Below are positions 9,366-17,820 of a stretch of DNA of 64,000 nucleotides, one piece after another; within the stretch, counting starts at the first letter, position 1; the number at the start of each line of letters is the position of its first letter. Location: the NCBI RefSeq assembly GCF_003627955.1, contig NZ_RBWS01000015.1:62001-126000 (forward strand), given 5' to 3'. The notes below the pieces were generated by a model, which did no database searches, was not told the DNA's origin, and worked only from the letters and a program-made list of their open reading frames with translations. The DNA comes from Sphingobacterium puteale. GTDB lineage: Bacteria; Bacteroidota; Bacteroidia; Sphingobacteriales; Sphingobacteriaceae. The position numbers were made by a program, and so were the translations under genes.

Positions 9366-10739
9366 TTATAATTCCATTACAGCTGCTTTAAATTTATCAC
9401 CACGGTCTTCATAGTTTTTAAACCAGTCAAAACTCGCACAGGCAGGGGACAGTAATACCGTATCTCCCTTTTTGGCTAAATGTGAAGACAGGACAACAGC
9501 ATCTTGCATGGAAGTACTGTTGACAATGATTTCAACATCTTGTTCAAAAGCCTTATGAATCGCTGCAGTATCCTTTCCCAGACAAACTATTGCGCGCACT
9601 TTATCCTTTACCAAATCAGTCAGCATGCTATAGTCATTTCCCTTATCCACACCGCCTAATAACAATACGATTGGCGTCGAAAAACTCTCCAAAGCATACC
9701 ATACGGAATTGACATTGGTAGCTTTCGAATCGTTGATATAATTGACTCCTCCGATACAAGCAACATGTTCAAGACGATGTGGAATATTCACATACGATCC
9801 CATGCTTTCCTTCATCGCTTGATTTCTCAACTCCTGTACTTTTGCAATTAATCCAGAAGCCATACTATTATAAATATTATGCTTCCCTTGCAATGACAAT
9901 TCCTCAGTTCTCATAGTGAATGTATCGTTATTTGGTGTATTAATAATCATTGTTTTATTGGCCGTTAAATAAGCGCCCAATTCAACAAGCTGTTCTTGTG
10001 TAAAAGGCAGATACGTCCCTTTACTATGGTGTCTTTCCAGACCTTTTATTGTCTCAGGGTCATCCAGACAGTATATAAAATAGTCCTTCTCTGTCTGATT
10101 TTGAATCATTCTGAATTTAGAATCCACATAATTTTCCATTTTATGGTCATAACGATCCAAATGATCCGGAGTGATATTAAGTATTACAGCAATATCTGCT
10201 CTAAAATGGTACATATCGTCCAGCATAAAGCTGGATATTTCCAACACGTAACAATCAAAATTTTCACGTGCTACTTGAAGCGCAAAGCTCTTTCCAATAT
10301 TACCGGCCAAACCAACATTAAGACCTCCATGCTTTAGCATTTCGTAAGTCAACATGGTCGTTGTTGACTTTCCATTAGATCCTGTAATGCAAATTAACTT
10401 GGCCGCAGTATATTGGGCAGCAAATTCTATCTCGGCTATCACAGGAATCCCTTTTTCTTTTAAGGCAATCACCAATGGCACTGTTTCTGGAATCCCGGGA
10501 CTCTTAACAACAAGTGCAGCGTTCAATATGCGTGATTCGTCATGGTTGCCCTCCTCGAAAGCGATGCCTTCCGCTTTCAACTGTTCCTTATAGTGATCCG
10601 CTATCAGGCCTTTATCCGATACAAATACATCATACCCCTTCTCCTTCCCCAGGATTGCAGTCCCCACACCACTTTCACCTGCGCCTAGAACGACCAAGCT
10701 GCCGGATTGAGGATAATATGTTGTTGCAATATTTGACAT
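9366..10739 (-). CDS. murD: UDP-N-acetylmuramoylalanine--D-glutamate ligase MurD
   Basis: Adds D-Glu to UDP-MurNAc-L-Ala in the cytoplasm. A Rossmann-like N-terminal motif VVLGAGESGVG (16-26) binds the uridine nucleotide. The P-loop ITGSNGKSTT lies around 118-127. Mur-ligase motifs LNITPDHLDRY and YINDSKATN follow, and the C-terminal domain has LLGGVDKG. Its 457 residues match the family. It lies between mraY (2-bp gap) and ftsW. Confidence 0.97.
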   Translation of the reverse strand: MSNIATTYYPQSGSLVVLGAGESGVGTAILGKEKGYDVFVSDKGLIADHYKEQLKAEGIAFEEGNHDESRILNAALVVKSPGIPETVPLVIALKEKGIPVIAEIEFAAQYTAAKLICITGSNGKSTTTMLTYEMLKHGGLNVGLAGNIGKSFALQVARENFDCYVLEISSFMLDDMYHFRADIAVILNITPDHLDRYDHKMENYVDSKFRMIQNQTEKDYFIYCLDDPETIKGLERHHSKGTYLPFTQEQLVELGAYLTANKTMIINTPNNDTFTMRTEELSLQGKHNIYNSMASGLIAKVQELRNQAMKESMGSYVNIPHRLEHVACIGGVNYINDSKATNVNSVWYALESFSTPIVLLLGGVDKGNDYSMLTDLVKDKVRAIVCLGKDTAAIHKAFEQDVEIIVNSTSMQDAVVLSSHLAKKGDTVLLSPACASFDWFKNYEDRGDKFKAAVMEL

Positions 10740-10741
10740 CG

Positions 10742-11986
10742 TTATCTAATTTTTAATGTTACAATTGTCAGAATGGCCAAAATTATTCCCACAATGACAA
10801 AACGAGTGACAATTTTCGCTTCATGGTAACCCTTCTTTTGGAAGTGATGGTGCAAAGGCGACATTAAAAAGATCCTTCTTCCTTCACCATATTTCTTTTT
10901 GGTGTATTTGAAATAGGAAACCTGTAAGATGACCGAAAGATTTTCCAACAAAAACACACCACACAAGATTGGAATCAATAACTCTTTACGAATCAAAATA
11001 GCAAACGCCGCTATAATACCTCCGATTGCCAGACTCCCCGTGTCCCCCATAAAAACTTGTGCAGGATACGTATTATACCATAGGAAGCCTACACAAGCCC
11101 CAACAAATGCTCCAGCAAAAATTACGAGTTCTCCCGAATTGGGGATATACATGATATTGAGGTAATCAGAAAAGATTACGTTACCCGATACATAAGCTAA
11201 AATTGCCAAAGTAACTCCGATGATCGCCGAAGTACTCGTTGCCAGACCATCAATACCATCGGTAATATTTGCGCCATTGGATACCGCAGTAACGATAAAA
11301 ATGACGACAACTAAAAAAACGATAAAAGTCAGGTAGTCGCTTTGCAAACCAAACATCTTGAAGACCTTGGCGTAGTCAAATTCATTATTTTTATAAAATG
11401 GGATATTTGTTTTAGAAGATTTTACATTTTCAGCGTATGTTTTTTCTCCTGTGCCCTCATTGATAACCACTTCCACCGGTTTAGTAGATGTCGGCTTGTC
11501 CACACCTTTGCGTACCACTATATCCGGATGAAAATACATTGTACAGGCAATTATCGCCCCTAAACCGACTTGACCGACAACTTTAAATTTACCCGCCAAT
11601 CCTTCTTTATTATGTCTAAAGACTTTAATATAATCATCCAAAAAACCTATTGCACCCATCCACAATGTCGTTATAATCATGATAATCACATAGATATTGG
11701 TCAATTTGGCAAATAATAGTGTCGGGATCAATATACCGGCGATGATTATTATCCCCCCCATAGTAGGTGTACCAGCTTTCTTTTTTTCACCTTCTAGCCC
11801 CAAATCACGAATTGTCTCCCCAACTTGTTTATTATGCAAGAATTGGATCAATTTTCCCCCAAAAACCGTGGTAATAATTAATGAAGCAATCACAGCCATG
11901 GACGTCCGAAAGGAGATGTATTGAAACAATCCGCCTCCAGGTATATGGATATATTCACTAAGCCACGTAAATAGATGGTACAACAT
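10742..11986 (-). CDS. mraY: Phospho-N-acetylmuramoyl-pentapeptide transferase MraY
   Basis: Integral membrane enzyme that transfers phospho-MurNAc-pentapeptide to undecaprenyl phosphate, forming lipid I. Catalytic acidic motifs include LDDYIKV near residues 116-122, NITDGIDGLA in the middle, and MGDTGSLAIG further on. The C-terminal LMSPLHHHFQKKG is the MraY HHH motif. At 414 residues it exceeds the usual about 360 because of a hydrophilic insert (about 155-205) between membrane helices, a feature known from Bacteroidota homologues. Confidence 0.97.
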   Translation of the reverse strand: MLYHLFTWLSEYIHIPGGGLFQYISFRTSMAVIASLIITTVFGGKLIQFLHNKQVGETIRDLGLEGEKKKAGTPTMGGIIIIAGILIPTLLFAKLTNIYVIIMIITTLWMGAIGFLDDYIKVFRHNKEGLAGKFKVVGQVGLGAIIACTMYFHPDIVVRKGVDKPTSTKPVEVVINEGTGEKTYAENVKSSKTNIPFYKNNEFDYAKVFKMFGLQSDYLTFIVFLVVVIFIVTAVSNGANITDGIDGLATSTSAIIGVTLAILAYVSGNVIFSDYLNIMYIPNSGELVIFAGAFVGACVGFLWYNTYPAQVFMGDTGSLAIGGIIAAFAILIRKELLIPILCGVFLLENLSVILQVSYFKYTKKKYGEGRRIFLMSPLHHHFQKKGYHEAKIVTRFVIVGIILAILTIVTLKIR

Positions 11987-11990
11987 ATTT

Positions 11991-13451
11991 CTATTTTTCG
12001 TTAAATGTATTCTCTAAAATTTCTTTATCATCAAAATGCTGTTTTACACCATTCACATCTTGATATTTTTCATGTCCTTTTCCTGCAACTAAAATAATAT
12101 CACCCGGATCTGCCAGTTGATAAGCTGTACGAATCGCCTCTTTACGATCAGCTATTGAAAGTGTTTTTGCCTTTTGATCAGCTCCGACACCAGCCTCGAT
12201 ATCTTTGATAATCTGATAGGGATCTTCCGTGCGCGGATTGTCCGATGTAATCACAAAACGGTCGCTATAACGTAAAGCTGCTTCCGCCATTTCTGGTCTC
12301 TTCGTTTTATCCCGATCACCACCACAGCCCAACACTGTAATAATTTTTTGTTCCGGACGTCGCAAAGAACTTATTGTTTTTAAGACATTTTCTACAGCAT
12401 CCGGTGTATGGGCATAATCAACTATACCGAAAACACCTGATGCAGATTTCATCGTTTCAAAACGACCTTCTGCTCCTTTTAATGTACTTAAAGCGGTCAG
12501 CACTTTCACTGTTTCTTGCTCCAATAAAATCGCAGCAGCATACACGGCCAACAGATTATACGCATTAAAGTCGCCGATCAATTTGACCCATACTTCTTGC
12601 CCATCTATACTCATCAGCATACCATCAAAATGGCTTTCAATAACTTTTGCTTTAAAATCGGCTCCAGAACGCAAACCATAACTCTTTCTGTGCGCAACCG
12701 TATTTTGCAACATAACCTGACCATTTCGATCATCGGCATTCGTCAATGCAAATGCATGTATGTCCAGATCATCAAAAAATTTCTTCTTTGCTTTGATATA
12801 ATTATCAAAAGTTTTATGAAAATCCAGGTGATCATGTGTAATATTCGTAAATATTGCACCGGCAAACACTAAGCCTGCAATACGTTCTTGCACTAGCGCA
12901 TGGGAGCTCACTTCCATAAAAGCATAGTCACAGCCATCATCGACCATGTCCCGTAACAGTTTGTTGAGCTGAATCGGATCCGGTGTCGTGTGTGTTGCAG
13001 GAATTACCTTTGCACCAATTTGATTCTGTACTGTTGACAATAAGCCAACATGATATCCCAATTCAGTAAACAACTGGAATAACAGTGTAACCACCGTTGT
13101 TTTTCCATTTGTTCCAGTCACACCAACTAGCTTAAGTTGTTCCGATGGATTACCATAGAAATTGGCAGAAGCAACCCCCAGTGCATATGCAGAGTCTGCA
13201 ACTAAAATATAGGCTACAGAGTCCAATATTTCAGCAGGAAGTTCTTCAACAATAACTGCTCTCGCTCCCGAAGTAATCGCCTTATCCACAAACAAATGCC
13301 CATCAGTCTGAACACCACGCACAGCGATAAACAAACTTCCCAGCTCCACTCTTCTGGAATCAAAGCACAAAGAGTACACATCGACCTCTTCGAGGTTTCC
13401 CACCACCTGCTGAACAGGGATAGCATGCAATACTTTTTTTAAATCCATCAT
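11991..13451 (-). CDS. murE: UDP-N-acetylmuramoyl-tripeptide synthetase MurE
   Basis: Adds the third amino acid of the stem peptide. The P-loop GTNGKTT is at residues 113-119, with the Mur-ligase motifs TNITHDHLDFH and VDYAHTPDA after it. The C-terminal DNPRTEDP near residue 405 carries DNPR, the signature associated with meso-diaminopimelate specificity, so the substrate is probably meso-DAP. The first codon of MMDLKK overlaps the ftsI stop by one base (TAATG), implying coupled translation. Confidence 0.96.
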   Translation of the reverse strand: MMDLKKVLHAIPVQQVVGNLEEVDVYSLCFDSRRVELGSLFIAVRGVQTDGHLFVDKAITSGARAVIVEELPAEILDSVAYILVADSAYALGVASANFYGNPSEQLKLVGVTGTNGKTTVVTLLFQLFTELGYHVGLLSTVQNQIGAKVIPATHTTPDPIQLNKLLRDMVDDGCDYAFMEVSSHALVQERIAGLVFAGAIFTNITHDHLDFHKTFDNYIKAKKKFFDDLDIHAFALTNADDRNGQVMLQNTVAHRKSYGLRSGADFKAKVIESHFDGMLMSIDGQEVWVKLIGDFNAYNLLAVYAAAILLEQETVKVLTALSTLKGAEGRFETMKSASGVFGIVDYAHTPDAVENVLKTISSLRRPEQKIITVLGCGGDRDKTKRPEMAEAALRYSDRFVITSDNPRTEDPYQIIKDIEAGVGADQKAKTLSIADRKEAIRTAYQLADPGDIILVAGKGHEKYQDVNGVKQHFDDKEILENTFNEK

Positions 13452-15568
13452 TACTTAAGTTCTAATTTTATCGCCGTTCCAAATGGAAGTTTTTGACCTG
13501 CAATCAATGATTGTGCTCCCACTCTTCCCTTTCCAAATACATGCGTTTTAAATCCTGCATTCTCCATCACATACAATGCATCCATCAAGCCCATGCCCAC
13601 TACATTTGGGACAATTCCCTCTCTATATTTTAAATCCACAAAGGGTACACCTCTATTCGATGTATCTACTTCGCCTCTCGCCACCATATCCCAATTCACC
13701 GTATTAATTCCCAACTTATCATACACTTTCTTACTCGCTTCTCTTGATCCTTGCAAGGTCAAAGGCATTCTTCCACCTACATTCACAGCTTTGAATGATT
13801 TTTTGCCCTCCATCTCCATGTCATTGGCATAGACCATATCCGCTAATTCTTTAAAAACAGGCCCTGCTATCGATGCACCGTAATATCCATTTCTCGGATT
13901 TCGAATCACGACGATAATCGAATATTTCGGATCTTCAGCCGGAAAATAACCCGCAAAAGATGACTGATATCTCCGTGCGCCATAACCTCTGGAACCATCC
14001 GCCATCTGGGCAGTCCCCGTTTTACCCCCTGAAGTATACAATGGACTAGCAACACTCCTTCCTGTTCCTTCTGTCATCACTCCTTCCATCATCCCTCTTA
14101 CTTCCGCCAATGCATGATCTGAGGCAATTTTTTCATTGATAACTTTTGCCTCGAAACGCTGAATTGTATTCCCTAAATGCCTAATCTCTTTCACAAAAAG
14201 CGGCGCAATCAATTTACCATTATTTGCAACCGCGTTATAAAATGTCAAGGTCTGTAATGGTGTAATCTTCATCTCATAACCATAAGCCATCTGCACCAAT
14301 GACAAACCACTCCATGATTTACTTTTCGACGTTTTCACCAGTGGAACACCTTCCCCCGGAATCTGCAGATCCAACGTTTTTCCAAAACCGAAAGAATGTA
14401 GTTTCGATGTAAACTGATCTGGGTTATCTTTATAAGCTTGATAGACAAATTTTGTTACCCCAACATTTGAAGACTCTTCAAATGCTCGCTTCGCCGAGAC
14501 TATAGATTTTTTGGGCGCATGCGAATCACGAATGGTATGCTTGTAAATCGGCCAGTTACCATTTCCGATATTTATAGTTGTACTTGAATCGATCTTCTTA
14601 TCATCAATCAATGCCAGATAAGAAGCAAGTTTAAACGTTGACCCCGGATCGGCACTTTGCGCAATCGCAAGATTGAACTTTTCACGATAAACACCGTCTT
14701 TATCCCGCATGAAATTTGCAACGGCACGCACTTCCCCGGTTTTGACTTCCATCATCACAACACAGCCTTCATCCGCGTTACTTATGATCATTTGTTTTTC
14801 CAAAGCACGCTGAGCCATATCCTGCATATTCACATCAATGGTCGATATAATATCAGAACCGTCAACTGGTGCCACTTCAATATCCCGATTAACTGGAATC
14901 CAAACCCCACCAGCAATACGCTGCATCAATCGCTTACCACTTTTCCCATCAATGTACTCACCATATGCACCTTCTAAACCGACATGGATATTTTCCTTTA
15001 CATTTTTGTAACCGATAGTCCGAGCCGCAAGGTTCACAAAAGGTAAGATCCGTTTATTCTGTCTATCCGTAATCAAACTACTTGGATAACGGTCTTTACC
15101 AATTCGAGCAGCCTTAAACAAAGGAAATTGCTTCACCTTCTTTAAATCCTGATGCGAGACATTACGCTTGATCAGCAAGTAACGCTGTTTTTTATTTCGC
15201 GCCTGTTTTAATAATGTCAAATATTGCCGGGATGATTTATCCTTAAAAAAACCAGCCAATTTTATCGCTAGAGAGTCAACTTTGAGATTGAAATAATCAC
15301 TATCCTCTTCAGGTACAGCCATAGCATCAAAACGAAGTTCATATTCTGGAACAGAAGTCGCCAACAGACTACCATCGTTGGAATAGATATTTCCCCGGGC
15401 AGCTTCAACTTCGCGCTCCTGAATAGAAAGACTATCCGCCAATGCTTTCCAATGTTGCCCATCTACATATTGCAGCTTCAGCATTTTCCCAAACACCATA
15501 AATGCAAGTAGCACAATAAGTCCAAAGGCAAAATAGACGCGAACAAGAATCGTGTTTCTGATACTCAT
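13451..15568 (-). CDS. ftsI: Septal transpeptidase FtsI (PBP3-like, with C-terminal PASTA domain)
   Basis: Class B penicillin-binding protein that cross-links septal peptidoglycan. One N-terminal membrane anchor (about residues 8-28) precedes a pedestal domain. The transpeptidase domain shows SxxK as S310-T-F-K313, SxN as S366-S-N368 and KTG as K516-T-G518. The last about 65 residues (from IVPNVVGMGLMDAL) form a single PASTA repeat, as in SpoVD/PBP2x-type proteins and unlike E. coli FtsI. The length of 705 agrees. It lies between ftsL and murE; FtsW is the expected partner enzyme. Confidence 0.96.
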   Translation of the reverse strand: MSIRNTILVRVYFAFGLIVLLAFMVFGKMLKLQYVDGQHWKALADSLSIQEREVEAARGNIYSNDGSLLATSVPEYELRFDAMAVPEEDSDYFNLKVDSLAIKLAGFFKDKSSRQYLTLLKQARNKKQRYLLIKRNVSHQDLKKVKQFPLFKAARIGKDRYPSSLITDRQNKRILPFVNLAARTIGYKNVKENIHVGLEGAYGEYIDGKSGKRLMQRIAGGVWIPVNRDIEVAPVDGSDIISTIDVNMQDMAQRALEKQMIISNADEGCVVMMEVKTGEVRAVANFMRDKDGVYREKFNLAIAQSADPGSTFKLASYLALIDDKKIDSSTTINIGNGNWPIYKHTIRDSHAPKKSIVSAKRAFEESSNVGVTKFVYQAYKDNPDQFTSKLHSFGFGKTLDLQIPGEGVPLVKTSKSKSWSGLSLVQMAYGYEMKITPLQTLTFYNAVANNGKLIAPLFVKEIRHLGNTIQRFEAKVINEKIASDHALAEVRGMMEGVMTEGTGRSVASPLYTSGGKTGTAQMADGSRGYGARRYQSSFAGYFPAEDPKYSIIVVIRNPRNGYYGASIAGPVFKELADMVYANDMEMEGKKSFKAVNVGGRMPLTLQGSREASKKVYDKLGINTVNWDMVARGEVDTSNRGVPFVDLKYREGIVPNVVGMGLMDALYVMENAGFKTHVFGKGRVGAQSLIAGQKLPFGTAIKLELK

Positions 15569-15576
15569 AACTCTCT

Positions 15577-15990
15577 CTATTTTTCTTCTTTTTTCTCTAC
15601 AACTTCAATCTTGATCGGTGGCTCCAACCGTTCTTTCAAACCTAAGGAGTCTACACGTTTCGCAATCTCTGTCTGTGTGGACATTTTCATAAGTTCTGCC
15701 GACAGCGACTTATGATCCCAACCTAATTCTTTGACTTCCTTGCTTACTTTATCGATGCTCCGAATAGTTCGCTCAGCGAAGTGACGATTGGAGATATACA
15801 ACAGCATCAGAAAGGCGATAAAAGCTCCAAAAGGCAAATACTCCAATATTTTGTTTAAGGAAAGGTCTCCAACGGTAAAAAGCGTTTTAATAAACGCTTC
15901 TGTTTGTTCCGCCTTTTCTTCGACAGTTTCTTGTAGTTCTTCTTGAACTTCTTCACTCAATTCTTTCTGTCTTATCGTATTCCTGCTCAT
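15577..15990 (-). CDS. ftsL: FtsL-like divisome protein
   Basis: Small bitopic protein of 137 residues. A charged Glu-rich cytoplasmic part (about 1-45) precedes one transmembrane segment (LPFGAFIAFLMLLYIS, about 54-69) and a short heptad-like periplasmic region. An open frame extends further upstream into rsmH. The start at 15990 (MSRNTIRQKE) is preferred because ggag lies 7 nt before the ATG and the longer form would overlap rsmH. The function is inferred from topology and the rsmH-ftsL-ftsI position; sequence similarity to known FtsL is weak. Confidence 0.8.
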   Translation of the reverse strand: MSRNTIRQKELSEEVQEELQETVEEKAEQTEAFIKTLFTVGDLSLNKILEYLPFGAFIAFLMLLYISNRHFAERTIRSIDKVSKEVKELGWDHKSLSAELMKMSTQTEIAKRVDSLGLKERLEPPIKIEVVEKKEEK

Positions 15991-16006
15991 CTTTTCGCTC
16001 CATTTT

Positions 16007-16921
16007 TTAAGACAAATCCAACCTTTCAGCAATACGCAGTTTCGCACTGCGCGATCTATTATTTTCAGCCAATTCCTGTGACGACGCCGTAATAGCTTTA
16101 CGACTTAAAACATGGAACGGTTTGATTTCATTTCCAAAAAAGTCTTTCTCGACGTCACCTTTAAACTTCCCTTTGGCCATAAAATTTTTCACCAAACGGT
16201 CCTCTAAAGAGTGATAAGACATCACCACTAATCTCCCCTCGCTTTTCAACATATCAACAGTTTGCAATAAAAATTCCTGCAAAGCCTCAAGCTCACGGTT
16301 AACCTCGATGCGCAACGCCTGAAAAACCTGCGCATGATATTTATGTTCTTTCCCTTTCGGAACCATCCGTTGAATAACTTCCTTTAATCCAGCAACAGTA
16401 TGTATCGGCTGAACCAAACGCGCCGTCACAATTGTTTTCGCCAGCGACTTTGCATTCATGATTTCGCCATACATCCCGAAAATCCGATGCAGATCTTCTT
16501 CTGCATAAGTGGCCAATACCGCTTTTGCATCCAAGTCCCCCACCTGATCCATACGCATATCCAAATCGGCATCAAAGCGAATGGAGAAACCGCGATCCGC
16601 TGCATCAAATTGATGCGACGAAACCCCCAGGTCTGCCAAAATCCCGTCCACCGTACGCACGCCGTACAAACGGAGACTATTTTTTAAAAACCTGAAATTC
16701 TGATGAATCAACGTAAAACGAGGATCATCAATCACATTTCCCAAAGCATCTGGATCCTGATCAAAGGCAAATAGCTTTCCCTCCGGCCCCAGTCTCCTCA
16801 GTATTTCACGAGAGTGACCACCACCACCGAAAGTTACATCCACATAAACGCCATTTGGCTTAATCGCCAAAGCATCCATGCATTCTTGCAACATGACCGG
16901 AACATGATAAACATTCTCCAT
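16007..16921 (-). CDS. rsmH: 16S rRNA m4C1402 methyltransferase RsmH (MraW)
   Basis: S-adenosylmethionine-dependent N4-methyltransferase acting on C1402 of 16S rRNA. The SAM-binding motif VDVTFGGGGHS follows HVPVMLQEC near the N-terminus, and GILADLGVSSHQFD is the conserved acidic motif near residue 102. SYHSLEDRLVK, a catalytic-domain hallmark, occurs in the last third. I chose the ATG at 16921 (304 aa). An in-frame TTG at 16936 would add five residues and overlap mraZ. Confidence 0.96.
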   Translation of the reverse strand: MENVYHVPVMLQECMDALAIKPNGVYVDVTFGGGGHSREILRRLGPEGKLFAFDQDPDALGNVIDDPRFTLIHQNFRFLKNSLRLYGVRTVDGILADLGVSSHQFDAADRGFSIRFDADLDMRMDQVGDLDAKAVLATYAEEDLHRIFGMYGEIMNAKSLAKTIVTARLVQPIHTVAGLKEVIQRMVPKGKEHKYHAQVFQALRIEVNRELEALQEFLLQTVDMLKSEGRLVVMSYHSLEDRLVKNFMAKGKFKGDVEKDFFGNEIKPFHVLSRKAITASSQELAENNRSRSAKLRIAERLDLS

Positions 16922-16925
16922 ATTA

Positions 16926-17387
16926 CTATATTCCAAAATTAATATCCCCCATTACCTCGGCCGCTAAAGACGATATATCGTCCACTCCGCCATCTCCCAT
17001 CAAATCATCATACCCCTCTTTAGACCAAACTTCAATTTTATTAAACTGACAGGCCAAGACCAGCTCCGTTGTTATGCCCGCAAATTCCAATAAACTTTTT
17101 GGCAACAACACACGCCCCGCTGCATCCAATGTCAACTCAGTTGCACCACGCGTAAACGCTCGCACAAATGCCCGCACCTTTGGATCAAATTGATTTAACT
17201 TCGCCAGTTTGGCTGTCATCAAATCCCACTCTTCGCGTGGATAAAAAACTAAATGTTTCTCAAAACCGCGATTCACAACAAGCCCATCGCGCTCAACATG
17301 AGGCATCTGCCTCTTGAGCGCAGCCGGCAACACCATCCTTCCTTTGGCGTCTAGCTTGCATTCGAATTCTCCGATTAATTGAGTCAT
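16926..17387 (-). CDS. mraZ: Transcriptional regulator MraZ
   Basis: Two AbrB/SpoVT-like DNA-binding repeats are visible: GEFECKLDAKGRMVLPAALK (about residues 6-25) and ATELTLDAAGRVLLPKSLLEF (about 82-102). MraZ forms a ring-shaped oligomer and in E. coli represses its own dcw operon by binding TGGGN direct repeats. It is the first gene of the dcw cluster here, and matching 10-bp-spaced repeats lie 39-63 bp upstream of its start. The length of 153 is normal. Autoregulation is inferred from the family plus these repeats. Confidence 0.95.
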   Translation of the reverse strand: MTQLIGEFECKLDAKGRMVLPAALKRQMPHVERDGLVVNRGFEKHLVFYPREEWDLMTAKLAKLNQFDPKVRAFVRAFTRGATELTLDAAGRVLLPKSLLEFAGITTELVLACQFNKIEVWSKEGYDDLMGDGGVDDISSLAAEVMGDINFGI

Positions 17388-17417
17388 GTAGTCAACTATC
17401 CTATTCTAATTTAAATG

Positions 17418-17450
17418 TAAAAGTATACACTTTCTCCCACTTTCCCCCAC
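17418..17450 (-). promoter_or_regulatory. Probable mraZ promoter/operator (MraZ box)
   Basis: Read on the minus strand, 17450-17421 is three 10-bp units: GTGGGGGAAA, GTGGGAGAAA and a degenerate GTGTATACTT. This matches TGGGN-N5-TGGGN spacing, the MraZ-binding arrangement known from E. coli. Immediately downstream, TACTTTTA (17425-17418) is a near match to the TAnnTTTG -7 box. The repeats would overlap the -33 region, consistent with repression. Confidence 0.65.
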
Positions 17451-17680
17451 TTTGCAACATAAAAAAGTTTTCCACATCGAAAAATCGCTACAAGAAAAAA
17501 TACTATCCATTTTCCATACAACACATAAAACCTTATTTACAAGCAGTTAAACACGCTTTTCATTCAAGTATATCCTCAAAACAATGGCATATATTTTTCG
17601 ATTTTTTTTCCGCAAATAGGAAAGGAATTGTAAAAATTTCCTCTCTGGAAACTTAATTTTGGTTCATTTTTACAAAAAAA

Positions 17681-17736
17681 TGGGAGAAAGTGGAGCTCTG
17701 GAAAATGAAAAATTGAAAGCGTGGTTGAAAGTGGGA
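17681..17736 (+). promoter_or_regulatory. Two MraZ-like repeat pairs upstream of aspS
   Basis: TGGGA-gaaag-TGGAG lies at 17681-17695 and TGGTT-gaaag-TGGGA at 17722-17736. Both have the 10-bp repeat spacing and the same gaaag spacer as the copies beside mraZ, in the opposite orientation. They lie 53-115 bp upstream of the TAATTTTG -7 element (17789-17796) that precedes aspS. Confidence 0.45.
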
Positions 17737-17788
17737 GAACCGAGCTGAAATAAGAACTGTAGAATTCGTTATTGTCGAGTAAAACCAA

Positions 17789-17796
17789 TAATTTTG
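17789..17796 (+). promoter_or_regulatory. -7 promoter element of aspS
   Basis: TAATTTTG is an exact match to the Bacteroidota TAnnTTTG -7 box and lies 24 bp before the aspS ATG. No clear TTTG -33 element sits at the usual spacing. Confidence 0.5.
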
Positions 17797-17820
17797 CATA
17801 AATTTTATTTTAATTAAGAT

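Larger units (their letters stand above)
17388..17820. other. Divergent mraZ/aspS intergenic region
   Basis: This 433-bp AT-rich region has no convincing gene; the short open frames in it look random. It contains MraZ-type repeats next to mraZ (17426-17450), a DnaA-box-like TTTTCCACA (17468-17476), two plus-strand MraZ-like repeat pairs (17681-17695, 17722-17736) and a TAATTTTG -7 element for aspS at 17789-17796. Confidence 0.8.
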
